Shown: positions 40,994-49,461 of the stretch, piece by piece
How the letters are laid out: each line of letters opens with the position of its first letter
Position numbering within the stretch: the stretch's first letter is position 1
NCBI GenBank assembly: GCA_937927415.1
Contig: CALBDS010000012.1
Location: forward strand, 1-64,000
Length of the DNA stretch: 64,000 nt
Direction: 5' to 3'
Source: an uncultured Rhodospirillaceae bacterium
GTDB taxonomy: Bacteria; Pseudomonadota; Alphaproteobacteria; Azospirillales; Azospirillaceae
Notes under the pieces: model-generated
What the model was told of the DNA's origin: nothing
The model's database searches: none
What the model saw: only the letters and a program-made list of their open reading frames with translations
Position numbers and translations under genes: made by a program

Positions 40994-41653
40994 TCATTGC
41001 TTGGGCTTCACCATCATCCATTTCTCGCCGAAGATCTGCAGACAGATTTCGTTCTCATAGGCATAGCGGTTGACCGATGCGACCAGCCCCTTGAATTCGG
41101 GGGTGTAATCATCGCCGAACAGCACCCCGCCGGGCCGCAGCAGGGAGAAATAGCGGGTGATTTCCAGATAGCTTTCCTCACGTTCGTGGCTGGAATCCAG
41201 ATAGACGCAATCCGGCAGGATCTGGCTCATCCGCAGCAGTTCCGCCGCCGACAGCGACGTCATGGGCAGCGGCAGGATGGTGCCTTGGCACCCGCTGTTC
41301 ACCACATTGGCCAAGAACTGGTAATACATCTGCGGGAAGCCGTGTTTCAGGTCCAGATGGTTCCGGAAACTCGTCCACAAGATCGGGTGGGACCCAAGCC
41401 AGGTATCGATACACAGCAGCGTGGCATTCAGCCCCAGGTCCTGGCATTTGCGGGCCATGCGGATGGCCGATGCCCCCTTCCACGTGCCTACCTCGATGAT
41501 GGTACGGGGGCGTAGCGTCTCCATCAACTGTTCGAAGATCGGGTGTTCCGACCCCCAGCTTTGCAGGTCCACCGTATAGGTCGAGGCATCGAACCCGTCG
41601 TAGGGGGAACCGCCGAGAATCTGGAGCATGAACTGACGGAGATCGTTTGCCAT
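40994..41653 (-). CDS. Class I SAM-dependent methyltransferase (Methyltransf_24/CmcI-like)
   Basis: A 219-residue protein. RPRTIIEVGTWKGASAIRMA is the SAM-binding glycine loop, followed by LLCIDTWLGSHPILW, ILPDCVYLDSSHEREESYLE and RPGGVLFGDDYTPEFKG. This pattern occurs in methyltransferases and CmcI-type proteins associated with glycan or small-molecule modification. I chose ATG 41653 (MANDLRQFML), which has GAAGG upstream. Substrate unknown. It converges with the ABC operon. Confidence 0.8.
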   Translation of the reverse strand: MANDLRQFMLQILGGSPYDGFDASTYTVDLQSWGSEHPIFEQLMETLRPRTIIEVGTWKGASAIRMARKCQDLGLNATLLCIDTWLGSHPILWTSFRNHLDLKHGFPQMYYQFLANVVNSGCQGTILPLPMTSLSAAELLRMSQILPDCVYLDSSHEREESYLEITRYFSLLRPGGVLFGDDYTPEFKGLVASVNRYAYENEICLQIFGEKWMMVKPKQ

Positions 41654-41809
41654 GGCACCTTCGCCCATAAGAGAAGCGGAAGGACTGTAACCCAGGGCCA
41701 CCACCGACCGCACCTGAAACCTGTGTGGTCTTTTTCCGTCGGGAAAGAATGGACGGCGGCGGTGCCAGCGGGTAGGAAGGCGCCCGATCCGTGTTGGGAG
41801 TTTTCCGTC

Positions 41810-42295
41810 ATGACCGATTGCCATTGCGGTTCCGGCCGCGCCTTTGACGACTGCTGCGGCCCCTACCTGTCGGGTGCCGCCCTGCCGCCCACGGCGGAGG
41901 TGCTGATGCGCTCGCGCTATTCCGCCTTCTGCACCCAGAATGTGGACTATCTGCACGACACGCTGCTGCCGTCCACCCGCCACGACTTCAACCGCGAGCA
42001 TGTGGCCGAATGGGCGGCCAACAGCCAATGGACCGGGCTTGAGGTGCGCCGCACCGTCAAGGGTGGCGAGACCGACACCGAAGGCGATGTGGAATTCGTC
42101 GCCCGCTTCACGGTCAAGGGCGAGGGCTACGTCCACCACGAAACCGGCACCTTCGCCAAGGAGGATGGCCGCTGGTACTATGTGGACGGCATCATGGGCC
42201 AGAAGCCGCGCACCGCGGCCAAGATCGGCCGCAACGACCCCTGCCCCTGCGGATCGGGCAAGAAGTACAAGAAATGCTGCGGGGCGGCGGCCTGA
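41810..42295 (+). CDS. YchJ-type SEC-C domain protein
   Basis: A 161-residue protein with a zinc-binding SEC-C motif at each end: CHCGSGRAFDDCCGPYL near the N-terminus and CPCGSGKKYKKCCG at the C-terminus. The central UPF0225/YchJ NTF2-like domain (AEVLMRSRYSAFCTQNVDYL, HDTLLPSTRHDF) lies between. Such proteins are of uncertain function; the SEC-C motif resembles that of SecA and may bind ribosomes or proteins. Confidence 0.92.
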   Translation: MTDCHCGSGRAFDDCCGPYLSGAALPPTAEVLMRSRYSAFCTQNVDYLHDTLLPSTRHDFNREHVAEWAANSQWTGLEVRRTVKGGETDTEGDVEFVARFTVKGEGYVHHETGTFAKEDGRWYYVDGIMGQKPRTAAKIGRNDPCPCGSGKKYKKCCGAAA

Positions 42296-42359
42296 CCATC
42301 ATGCCGGGTGGGCGGCTTCGGTGACGCCCGCCCGGTGATTCTCTCAGTTCAGCGTTTTC

Positions 42360-43598
42360 TCAATTCAACGTTTCCGGGGCACGGCGGGTCAACAGGCGGT
42401 CGATGGGCAGATGCACGCTGACCGCCGTCCCGCCGCCGGGGGCCGTGCCCAACGCCACCGACCCGCCGTGCAGTTCGGCGTACCGCTGGGCGATGGGCAG
42501 ACCAAGGCCAATACCCTCGTGCCGGCGCACCCGCACCGCATCGCTGTGGGTGAAGGGGTTGAAAATGTGCCGCGTCAGGGCTTCGGGAATGCCCGGACCG
42601 TCGTCGGTGACGGTGATGGTGACCCATGCCTCGCTCAGGGTCGTCTCAAGGGTCACGGTCCCGCCGGGGTGGTTGAATTTCACCGCGTTGTCGAGAATGT
42701 TGAGGATGATGTCCCGCAGCCGCCGCTGATCGGCGCGCAGGCTGACCGGCGGGCAGCGATGGCTCACGAGTCGCACCTGCCGCCCTTCCGCTTTGGGATG
42801 GATCGCCGCTAGGCAGGCGTCGAGAAGCTGCGGCAGCCGCACTTCCGATTCCAGCAGTTCAAGGGCGCCGGTCGTCCCGCGGGTGTAGTCGAGGATTGAA
42901 TTGACCATCGACAGCAGCGTCTTGCCGCTGTCCTCGATCATGGTGACATAATCACGGTAGTCCGGGTGGCCCAACGGCCCCAGCGACTGCGCGGCCATCA
43001 CCTCGGCAAAACCGATGATGGAATTGAGGGGTGTGCGCAATTCGTGGCTCATCACCGCCAGAAAATCCAGCTTGGCCCGGTTGGCCTGACGCGCGTCGGC
43101 CAGGGCCTGGGTCAACTCCGCGGTGCGCTCCGACACCCGCTGTTCCAATTCCCGGTTCAAGGCGGCGGCGCGGCGGTAGAGCGTGCGGATCTCCAGCATG
43201 TTGCGCACGCGATGCAGGAGTTCCCAGGTGATGAAGGGCTTGGTCAGGAAATCGTTGGCCCCCATCTCCAGCGACCGGCGGCGGGTGTCCTGGTCGGTCT
43301 GGGCGGTCAGGACCAGGATCGGCACATGGTCGCCGGCGTAGATGGTCTTGATCTGCTCCATCAGCTCGAAACCGCTCAGGTGCGGCATGCGGATGTCCAG
43401 CAGGATCAGGTCGAACACCTCGGCCCGCAGCAGAGCGGCAACCTTGCGCGGATCGGTTTCCCCCCGCACGCGCTGATAGCCGGTGTGGATGAGTATTTCC
43501 TGGAGAAGCTCCACATTGGCCATGTTGTCGTCAACGACCAGGATGGAGGAATCCTGAAGAGCGCCGTCCGGTTCCCGGCCGAGATGTGTGGGTGTCAT
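42360..43598 (-). CDS. Cytoplasmic hybrid: response-regulator receiver plus histidine kinase
   Basis: A 412-residue protein without membrane spans. An N-terminal REC domain (ILVVDDNMANVELLQEILIH, phosphoacceptor Asp in DLILLDIRMPHLSG, Lys in NDFLTKPF) is joined by a coiled coil to a kinase core. The core has HisKA (FLAVMSHELRTPLNSIIGFA, His in SHELRTP) and HATPase (ILDNAVKFN, DDGPGIPEAL, GIGLGLPIAQRYAELHGG). The REC-first order suggests kinase activity controlled by phosphorylation from another kinase. Start ATG 43598 chosen; an upstream GTG at 43628 would add ten residues. Confidence 0.92.
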   Translation of the reverse strand: MTPTHLGREPDGALQDSSILVVDDNMANVELLQEILIHTGYQRVRGETDPRKVAALLRAEVFDLILLDIRMPHLSGFELMEQIKTIYAGDHVPILVLTAQTDQDTRRRSLEMGANDFLTKPFITWELLHRVRNMLEIRTLYRRAAALNRELEQRVSERTAELTQALADARQANRAKLDFLAVMSHELRTPLNSIIGFAEVMAAQSLGPLGHPDYRDYVTMIEDSGKTLLSMVNSILDYTRGTTGALELLESEVRLPQLLDACLAAIHPKAEGRQVRLVSHRCPPVSLRADQRRLRDIILNILDNAVKFNHPGGTVTLETTLSEAWVTITVTDDGPGIPEALTRHIFNPFTHSDAVRVRRHEGIGLGLPIAQRYAELHGGSVALGTAPGGGTAVSVHLPIDRLLTRRAPETLN

Positions 43599-43695
43599 GC
43601 CGCCGCCATTCCTCTCGTCGTCCCCCACGCACAGTATAGATGGAATGGATCAATCAAAATTTCCTAATTAATCGTACCGCATGGAAAACCGGCGG

Positions 43696-44145
43696 TCAGG
43701 CTTTTTTCTCCCACGTGCCCCGCTCGTTTTCCTGCCAATAGGTCAGGGCGTGCCCCGCGGCCTTGCACGTCCGCCAACGGCTGCGGGCCGCGGCCACCGC
43801 CTCCTCGTCGCGCCCGTCGAACAGGTCGCAGACAAGATCGAAATCCCCCACCCGGCCGCACTCCACCCCATCCACCAGCATCAGGACGGTGGCGCCGTTG
43901 GGATTCTCGTCCGAATCGGTGAGCCACACCGGCTGGTCGGCGGCAAACCCGTCGCGGGCACTGCCGTGGGGCAGGAAACCGGCGGGATCATAGGTCCACA
44001 GATGTTGGGTCAGGGCTTCCACCCGTTCCGGCGATCCGGCCATGACCACCGCACGCCACCCGCGCTCCACCGTCTTTTCCAGGAGCTTGGGCAAAGCCAT
44101 CTCCAGGGTCCGGCGCTGCAGGTGATAGAAACGCACGTCGGTCAT
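43696..44145 (-). CDS. holC: DNA polymerase III chi subunit
   Basis: A 149-residue clamp-loader accessory protein that links the replisome to single-stranded-DNA-binding protein. MTDVRFYHLQRRTLEMALPK, LLEKTVERGWRAVVMAGSPE, LWTYDPAGFLPHGSARDG and VDGVECGRVGDFDLVCDLFD follow the HolC pattern. It lies 13 bp after pepA, the usual holC partner. Confidence 0.94.
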   Translation of the reverse strand: MTDVRFYHLQRRTLEMALPKLLEKTVERGWRAVVMAGSPERVEALTQHLWTYDPAGFLPHGSARDGFAADQPVWLTDSDENPNGATVLMLVDGVECGRVGDFDLVCDLFDGRDEEAVAAARSRWRTCKAAGHALTYWQENERGTWEKKA

Positions 44146-44158
44146 GGCCGGGATACCG

Positions 44159-45661
44159 TCACTTGCTCTCGTAACAGTCGGCGACGAAGCGGTCGAGCAG
44201 CCGGACGCCGAAGGCGGTCGCCCCCTTGGGCACGGTGGCGCCGTCCTTCTTGGCCCAGGCAACACCGGCGATGTCCAGATGCGCCCACGGCACGTCACCG
44301 ACGAAACGCTTCAGGAACTGCGACGCGGTGATGGAGCCGCCGTTGCGCCCCGACCCGGTGTTCTTCATGTCGGCGATGTCGGAATTGATTTCCTTGTCAT
44401 AGGCCTCGCCCATGGGCATCCGCCACAGCGGCTCCCCAACCGCCTTGCCGGCCCCGGCCAGATGGGCGGCCAAGGTGTCGTCGCTGGCAAACAGACCGGC
44501 GTATTCACTGCCCAGAGCCACCACGATCGCCCCGGTCAGGGTGGCGAGATCGACCATCAGCCGCGGGTTGAAGGTTTCCTGCGCGTACCACAGGCAATCG
44601 GCCAGCACCAGCCGCCCTTCGGCGTCGGTGTTGATGACCTCGATGGTCTGGCCGGACAGGGAGGTCACCACGTCACCGGGGCGCTGGGCGGTGCCCGACG
44701 GCATGTTTTCCACCAGCCCGACGATGCCGACCGCGTTCACCTTGGCCTTGCGGGCGGCCAGCGCGCGCAAGGTGCCGATGACGGCGGCGGACCCGCCCAT
44801 GTCCCACTTCATCTCCTCCATCCCGGCGGCGGGCTTGATGGAGATGCCGCCGGAATCGAAGGTCACGCCCTTGCCGATGAAGGCCAGCGGGCGCTTGTCC
44901 TCCGCGTCCGGGTCGCCGTCCCAGCGCAGGGTGACCACCCGCGGTTCCCGCGCGCTGCCCTGAGCCACCCCCAGCAGGGCGCCCATGCCCAGTTTCTTCA
45001 GCGCGGCCAGATCCAGCACCTGCACCGCCAGCCCGAATTCCGTCAGCCCCAGGCACGCCTGCGCCAGGGATTCGGGATAAAGGACGTTGGCCGGTTCCGA
45101 CACCAGATCGCGGGCGAAGGACACCGCATCGGCCACCGCGGACAGGGGCGCGAACGCCGCCTCGGCCGCCTCCGGCGCATCGGTCAGCAGGGTGACATTG
45201 GTGAGGGAGGGCTTCTGATCCTTCCCTTCCTTGGTCCGGTACTTGTCGAAGCGGTAGCTGCGCAGGCGGATGCCGAACGCCGCTTCCGCGGCGGCGGCGG
45301 CCGGAGACAGAGCCAGCCCCGCCGGCAGGTCGAGGGCCAGTGCCGCTTCGGTGTCGCCGGTCTTGTCCAGGGCGGCCACGCTGGCCCCGCCCACCGCCTG
45401 AAGCGTCAGGGCGTCGATCTGGTCCGCCTTGCCCAGCCCCACCAGCAGCACCCGCGACAGTTCCAGCCCGTGGGGGGCGAGAATCATCAGGGTTTCTTCC
45501 CGCTTGCCGGTGAAACGGCTGGCCCCCATGGCGCGGGTCAGCGCGCCGCCGGTGGCTTCGTCGATGGCCTTGCCGGTGGCGCCCAGGGTGCGTTCGGCAC
45601 CGACGGTCACGGCCAGGGCACCGGCCTTCGGCGTGGCGGGTTTAGCGAAGGACAACGTCAT
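44159..45661 (-). CDS. pepA: Leucyl aminopeptidase (M17)
   Basis: A 500-residue cytosolic dizinc aminopeptidase that trims N-terminal residues from peptides. The M17 motifs are intact: AFIGKGVTFDSGGISIKPAA (Lys and Asp metal ligands) and VINTDAEGRLVLADCLWYA (NTDAEGRL signature with Asp and Glu ligands). The gene order pepA-holC is common. Confidence 0.97.
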   Translation of the reverse strand: MTLSFAKPATPKAGALAVTVGAERTLGATGKAIDEATGGALTRAMGASRFTGKREETLMILAPHGLELSRVLLVGLGKADQIDALTLQAVGGASVAALDKTGDTEAALALDLPAGLALSPAAAAAEAAFGIRLRSYRFDKYRTKEGKDQKPSLTNVTLLTDAPEAAEAAFAPLSAVADAVSFARDLVSEPANVLYPESLAQACLGLTEFGLAVQVLDLAALKKLGMGALLGVAQGSAREPRVVTLRWDGDPDAEDKRPLAFIGKGVTFDSGGISIKPAAGMEEMKWDMGGSAAVIGTLRALAARKAKVNAVGIVGLVENMPSGTAQRPGDVVTSLSGQTIEVINTDAEGRLVLADCLWYAQETFNPRLMVDLATLTGAIVVALGSEYAGLFASDDTLAAHLAGAGKAVGEPLWRMPMGEAYDKEINSDIADMKNTGSGRNGGSITASQFLKRFVGDVPWAHLDIAGVAWAKKDGATVPKGATAFGVRLLDRFVADCYESK

Positions 45662-45791
45662 CCGACCCTCTTTCTTTCATCTGCTGCATGGCCTCCTGGA
45701 CGGCCCAGCAAATGCTTTCCCGGCGCCCCTGTCAAGGCGGGCGCCGGAGCCGGCGGGGATTTGAGCCAGCAAGGGATTTGAGATGAAGCGA

Positions 45792-46091
45792 TTACCGCAA
45801 CAGGGCGGTACGGCGGCGGATGGTCGCCAGCGTCAGGGCGTGATGGCTGATCTGGGCGCGAAAGTCGCGGTCCACCTTGCTGAAGGCGGAATAGGCAAAA
45901 CGGATGGACGCATCGGTTTTCAACCGCATGGCTTCGTCCAGCGCGTTGCGCAGGGTCCGCAGCTCAACCACCCCATGGACATAAACCATGTCCACGGCGG
46001 CGGCGAGAATCTCCACCGAACACAGTGTCGCGCGGTCGTCCAGGGTCAGCGGCACGGGTGGAGCACATGATGGTTGAAAGTCTGGAGCCAT
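45792..46091 (-). CDS. Small hypothetical protein
   Basis: A 99-residue frame from ATG 46091: LTLDDRATLCSVEILAAAVD, MVYVHGVVELRTLRNALDEA, MRLKTDASIRFAYSAFSKVD. It is helical and hydrophilic with no signal or span. It follows another small gene (46108-46287) by 16 bp on the same strand, so the two probably form a small operon. No family recognised; the ribosome-binding site is weak. Confidence 0.5.
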   Translation of the reverse strand: MAPDFQPSCAPPVPLTLDDRATLCSVEILAAAVDMVYVHGVVELRTLRNALDEAMRLKTDASIRFAYSAFSKVDRDFRAQISHHALTLATIRRRTALLR

Positions 46092-46107
46092 TCTAGCAGG
46101 CAGGCCG

Positions 46108-46287
46108 TTACACTTCCAGGGCGCGGGCCTGCTCCAGGTGTTCGCGGGCCGCGGCCAATTGCACACGGCAGCGGGCAAAGGCATCGGCAAAGCTGGGCGA
46201 GGAATCACAGACCCGGATATCCAGCAAGGTTGCGGAGGCTTGGTCCAGCAGGCTGAGGCGCCGAAACAGGATTTCGCGGGCGGGCAT
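46108..46287 (-). CDS. Small helical hypothetical protein
   Basis: A 59-residue protein from ATG 46287, preceded by GGAGAGGAAAC. MPAREILFRRLSLLDQASAT, LLDIRVCDSSPSFADAFARC, RVQLAAAREHLEQARALEV is predicted almost wholly helical. Function unknown. Confidence 0.55.
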   Translation of the reverse strand: MPAREILFRRLSLLDQASATLLDIRVCDSSPSFADAFARCRVQLAAAREHLEQARALEV

Positions 46288-46497
46288 GTCGGTGTTTCCT
46301 CTCCATATTTCTAATGAAACGGTTATGCCTGTATTCACTTCATATTTGTTGCGCATTTTATACATATCCCGTGCGGCAAGCCATGCACGAGCCGGGGACA
46401 AAAAATCATTTTCCCATCCAAGGGTTGAGGCATAGGTCAGAATGCTTCCCAACCGCTGCCGCTAACAGGATGGCATACGTCAGTATGCGAGAAGAGG

Positions 46498-47841
46498 CTA
46501 AAGCGGGCGTGTGGTGTTCAGAATACCGCTCATGATGCGGTTGGCCTCGGCGGGACCGGCAATCAGTTCCACCATGCGGATGGCCTGGAAACCGACCGGC
46601 CCGGCCTGCATCGGCTCGCCCCCGCCGGCGGCGAAGGCGGTGCGGGCGGTATCGGCGAGGGAGGCAACGGTGCTGTCGGTCACCGCCCGCACCTCGGTGC
46701 GCATTCCCAGCCCGTCGGCGACGGCGCTGCATTTGCGCAAGGCCCGCGCGTGGTTTTCCGCTTCCAGCAGCCGTTCCCGGCCGGTATCGGTTTCGGTGGG
46801 AGGGGCCAGGGCGGCCAGGATCGACGGCCCCGCCCCGTCCAGCACCTGGGTGCGCACCAGATCGTGGAGCGCAGCCCGCACCCGTTGCAGCCGCGGTTCG
46901 AACGCCGGACGGGCGCTGGCCCCCAGGGCCTCGCGGGTCGCGGTCAGCCCGGCGGCCAGATGGACGGCAAGATCGGCGACCGCCAGCCGGTTGCCCGGCC
47001 CGGCCCCGTCCGCGGCCATACGGGCCGCCCGCTCCTCGATGGACGCGACGATGCTGTCGCTGATCGCCAGGAACAGCCCGGCACGGTCGGCCCCGCGCAG
47101 GCCGAAATCCATCCCCGACAACGCCGGCAGCAGGTGCGCCGGTTCCGCCAGCCGGGCCGCAGCCGCCAGGATGAACACGGTCAGCGCCGGCGGCCGTTCC
47201 CGCACCACCCGGCGGCCCAGGCGCTGGATGCCCTCCAGATGGTCGGGGTGCAGCTTGGGCAGCGGCTTGGGCGTCAGCAGCGCCTGAAGCTCGTGCAGTT
47301 CGGGGGCAATCGCCATCAGGTGGGCGATGTCGGTCACCGCCGCCACCCGGCCCGGATTGACGCGGGCGTCCAGTTCCTCCATCAGCCGGCCGATTTCCGC
47401 CTGCCGGGCGATGTGTTCGGTGGCTTCCGCCCCGATGGCCCACAACTCCTGCTGCACGGTGGCGCGCATCACCGGATCATCGGCACCGGCCTGCAGCCGG
47501 CCGTTGAGAGCGGCCATGCGCTCCGGTCCGGCGTGGCGTTCCACCAGCGGCCACAGGCGGTTGACCAGATCCCGCTCGACCACCCGCGGCGGCTTGGGTG
47601 CTGCGGGGTCGAAGGGGACGAACAGATCCTCGAACGGCTGGCAGAACAGCCGTTTCAGCGCCGGGCGCCGCCGCGGGCGCACCACCGCCAGCCGCGAACG
47701 GATCAGGGAGAAGGTCTTGCGCACCTCCGGGTGGTCGGCCATGTGCTCCAGCAGCCCGACCACCTGACGGAAGCGGCCTTCGTCGATGTCCAGCAGCGTG
47801 CCGCCCAGGGCCAGCAGCGATGCGGCCTCCCCCGCGCTCAT
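46498..47841 (-). CDS. Large hypothetical helical protein (second of a coupled pair)
   Basis: A 447-residue protein with no signal peptide or membrane span, rich in Ala, Leu and Arg and predicted mostly helical. Segments include GGTLLDIDEGRFRQVVGLLE, VFILAAAARLAEPAHLLPAL and AIRMVELIAGPAEANRIMSG. Start ATG 47841 lies inside the stop of the upstream gene (ATGA), so translation is coupled. I recognise no domain. Conserved pairing implies a joint function, possibly a complex. Confidence 0.7.
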   Translation of the reverse strand: MSAGEAASLLALGGTLLDIDEGRFRQVVGLLEHMADHPEVRKTFSLIRSRLAVVRPRRRPALKRLFCQPFEDLFVPFDPAAPKPPRVVERDLVNRLWPLVERHAGPERMAALNGRLQAGADDPVMRATVQQELWAIGAEATEHIARQAEIGRLMEELDARVNPGRVAAVTDIAHLMAIAPELHELQALLTPKPLPKLHPDHLEGIQRLGRRVVRERPPALTVFILAAAARLAEPAHLLPALSGMDFGLRGADRAGLFLAISDSIVASIEERAARMAADGAGPGNRLAVADLAVHLAAGLTATREALGASARPAFEPRLQRVRAALHDLVRTQVLDGAGPSILAALAPPTETDTGRERLLEAENHARALRKCSAVADGLGMRTEVRAVTDSTVASLADTARTAFAAGGGEPMQAGPVGFQAIRMVELIAGPAEANRIMSGILNTTRPL

Positions 47842-48959
47842 GCCGCGTGCGCCTTTACCGCCTCGATGCGGGCCACCAGATCGGCGTCGAGCTGGCCGGT
47901 GCGCCAATCCACATAGGCCCGGACCGACCGGCGGTTGGCCGCCATAATCCGGTCGGCGGCAAGGCTCATGTCCATGCGGTCCTCGTCCTTGGGCAACAGG
48001 GGCAGCACGCGGAAGATGTCGTTGACCGCCCTTTCCTGCTCGACCCGCCCCTGCCCGTGCGCCTGTTCCCAGGTGGCGATCAGAAAGTCCCAGCCGTCCA
48101 GCAGCCACGCCATGCGGATGCAGGCCCGCCGCAGATCGGCGCGCTGCTCCTCCCACCCGCGCAGCAACGTCTCGAAGCGTTCGATCCAACCGTCGATCCG
48201 CCCGGCAACCCCTTGGGCATGGGTGAGCGTGTGCTCCGCCACCTCGGCGCAGAATCCGGCGATGGGGGCCGCCTCGGACACGTTGCCGGTGGCCCAGGCG
48301 TCCATGCCGTCGCGCAAGCCGGCCAGCCCGCGCATCAGCCGCCGCAGCCGCGCCGGACGGGGGGAGGTCGCCAGCCCGATGGGTTCCATGAAGGCGGCAA
48401 TCTCCGCCACCCGCAGATACAGCTCCTTCGCCTCGATCCCCAGACGCTGGGCGGCCCGCAGCATGTAGCCACGGGTCAGTTGCTGCCCCTCGGCCGAGGC
48501 AAGACCGGCGCGCAGGATGTCGGCGGACTCCAGCCCCACCGCCCGCAGCACCTCGGCAATCAACTGGAAATTGATGAGAAGCCGTTGCTCTTCCTCATCC
48601 GCCAGGGCGGCGGCGGCGGCTTCGGCGGCCAGCGGCCCGGCCAGCCCGGTGCGGGCGGTTTCCAGGGCGGCCTTGCGGATGTCTTCGGGCGAACAGCCGC
48701 CGGAACGGACGATCAGATCCTGTAAAAAGCTGTCGTGAACCGTCATGGGAAAGGCCAGCGGCAGCGACGACCACCCCACCACATACACCCCCCGCCCTTC
48801 GGACAGGTTGGGGATCAGCACCTCCAACCCGCCGCGCTCGTCCCGCCGCACCCGCGTCTGGGCCAGAGTCGGCGTGGTGAAGGGCACCGCGGCCCCCCGC
48901 TCCTCGAAGGTGGAGGGGGCATAGTTGGTCAGGGAACGCATCGCCACGGCCTTTCGCAA
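47838..48959 (-). CDS. Large hypothetical protein (first of a coupled pair)
   Basis: A 373-residue protein beginning with MRKAVAMRSLTNYAPSTFEE. An N-terminal beta-like segment (GGLEVLIPNLSEGRGVYVVG, WSSLPLAFPMTVHDSFLQDL) is followed by a helical body (LRRAAQRLGIEAKEL-type helices, GWIERFETLLRGWEEQRADL). No signal, no span, no family that I recognise. Alternative start ATG 48941. Coupled by ATGA to the 447-residue gene downstream. Confidence 0.7.
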   Translation of the reverse strand: MRKAVAMRSLTNYAPSTFEERGAAVPFTTPTLAQTRVRRDERGGLEVLIPNLSEGRGVYVVGWSSLPLAFPMTVHDSFLQDLIVRSGGCSPEDIRKAALETARTGLAGPLAAEAAAAALADEEEQRLLINFQLIAEVLRAVGLESADILRAGLASAEGQQLTRGYMLRAAQRLGIEAKELYLRVAEIAAFMEPIGLATSPRPARLRRLMRGLAGLRDGMDAWATGNVSEAAPIAGFCAEVAEHTLTHAQGVAGRIDGWIERFETLLRGWEEQRADLRRACIRMAWLLDGWDFLIATWEQAHGQGRVEQERAVNDIFRVLPLLPKDEDRMDMSLAADRIMAANRRSVRAYVDWRTGQLDADLVARIEAVKAHAA

Positions 48960-49047
48960 ACGCCCGATCCGGGCGGCGCACGATGATTTCCCTTAAAAGA
49001 ACATAAAATTTTACACGCTTCAACGGGTGTCCGCTCAGGCGCCGGTC

Positions 49048-49353
49048 TCAGCGGGCGTAGACCTTCGGCTCGGCGAAGTTCAGATGGTCGATCAGCGCCT
49101 GGCTGACGCAGCCGTCAACCGGCAGCTTCGCCTTTTTCTGATAGGCGGTGATGGCGGCACGGGTGCGCGATCCGGCCTTGCCGTCCGCGGGGCCGGGCCT
49201 GAAGCCGTGCTCGGTCAGGGCTTTCTGAACCCCTTCCGTGTAGCCGCGCAGCGTCTCGCTGCCCATGGCGTTCTCTTCCCCGCACCGCAGGGCGGCCTGC
49301 GCCTGCCCGGTGACAGCCAGCAACGCGACGGCCAGAACAAGCATACGTCCCAT
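49048..49353 (-). CDS. Exported peptidoglycan-binding-like protein
   Basis: A 101-residue protein with a signal peptide (MLVLAVALLAVTGQAQA) and one PG_binding_1-type domain: GYTEGVQKALTEHGFRPGPA, DGKAGSRTRAAITAYQKKAK. The D-G-x-x-G-x-x-T-R-x-A-I-x-x-Y-Q pattern is typical. Two cysteines (RCGEEN, DGCVSQ) could pair. It probably binds cell wall. Confidence 0.85.
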   Translation of the reverse strand: MGRMLVLAVALLAVTGQAQAALRCGEENAMGSETLRGYTEGVQKALTEHGFRPGPADGKAGSRTRAAITAYQKKAKLPVDGCVSQALIDHLNFAEPKVYAR

Positions 49354-49402
49354 ACCGACCCTCCCTTATCCCGGGTTCCAAGGGCCGCCGGCCCTTGGAC
49401 TT

Positions 49403-49435
49403 TTAAGAAAACACGAAGGGAAGATCCCCTTCGTG
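49403..49435 (-). terminator. Rho-independent terminator of prfB
   Basis: On the minus strand CACGAAGGG and CCCTTCGTG (plus-strand 49412-49420 and 49427-49435) form a 9-bp stem followed by TTTTCTT, 27 bp after the prfB stop. Confidence 0.85.
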
Positions 49436-49461
49436 CGTCCCGATTGCCTCTTTGCTTGAAG

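Noticed and set aside
46406..47443. Arg/Gly-rich frame overlapping the 447-residue unknown gene in another frame
   Set aside because: Low-complexity composition typical of an out-of-frame GC-rich translation. The coupled frame has balanced composition and a proper start.
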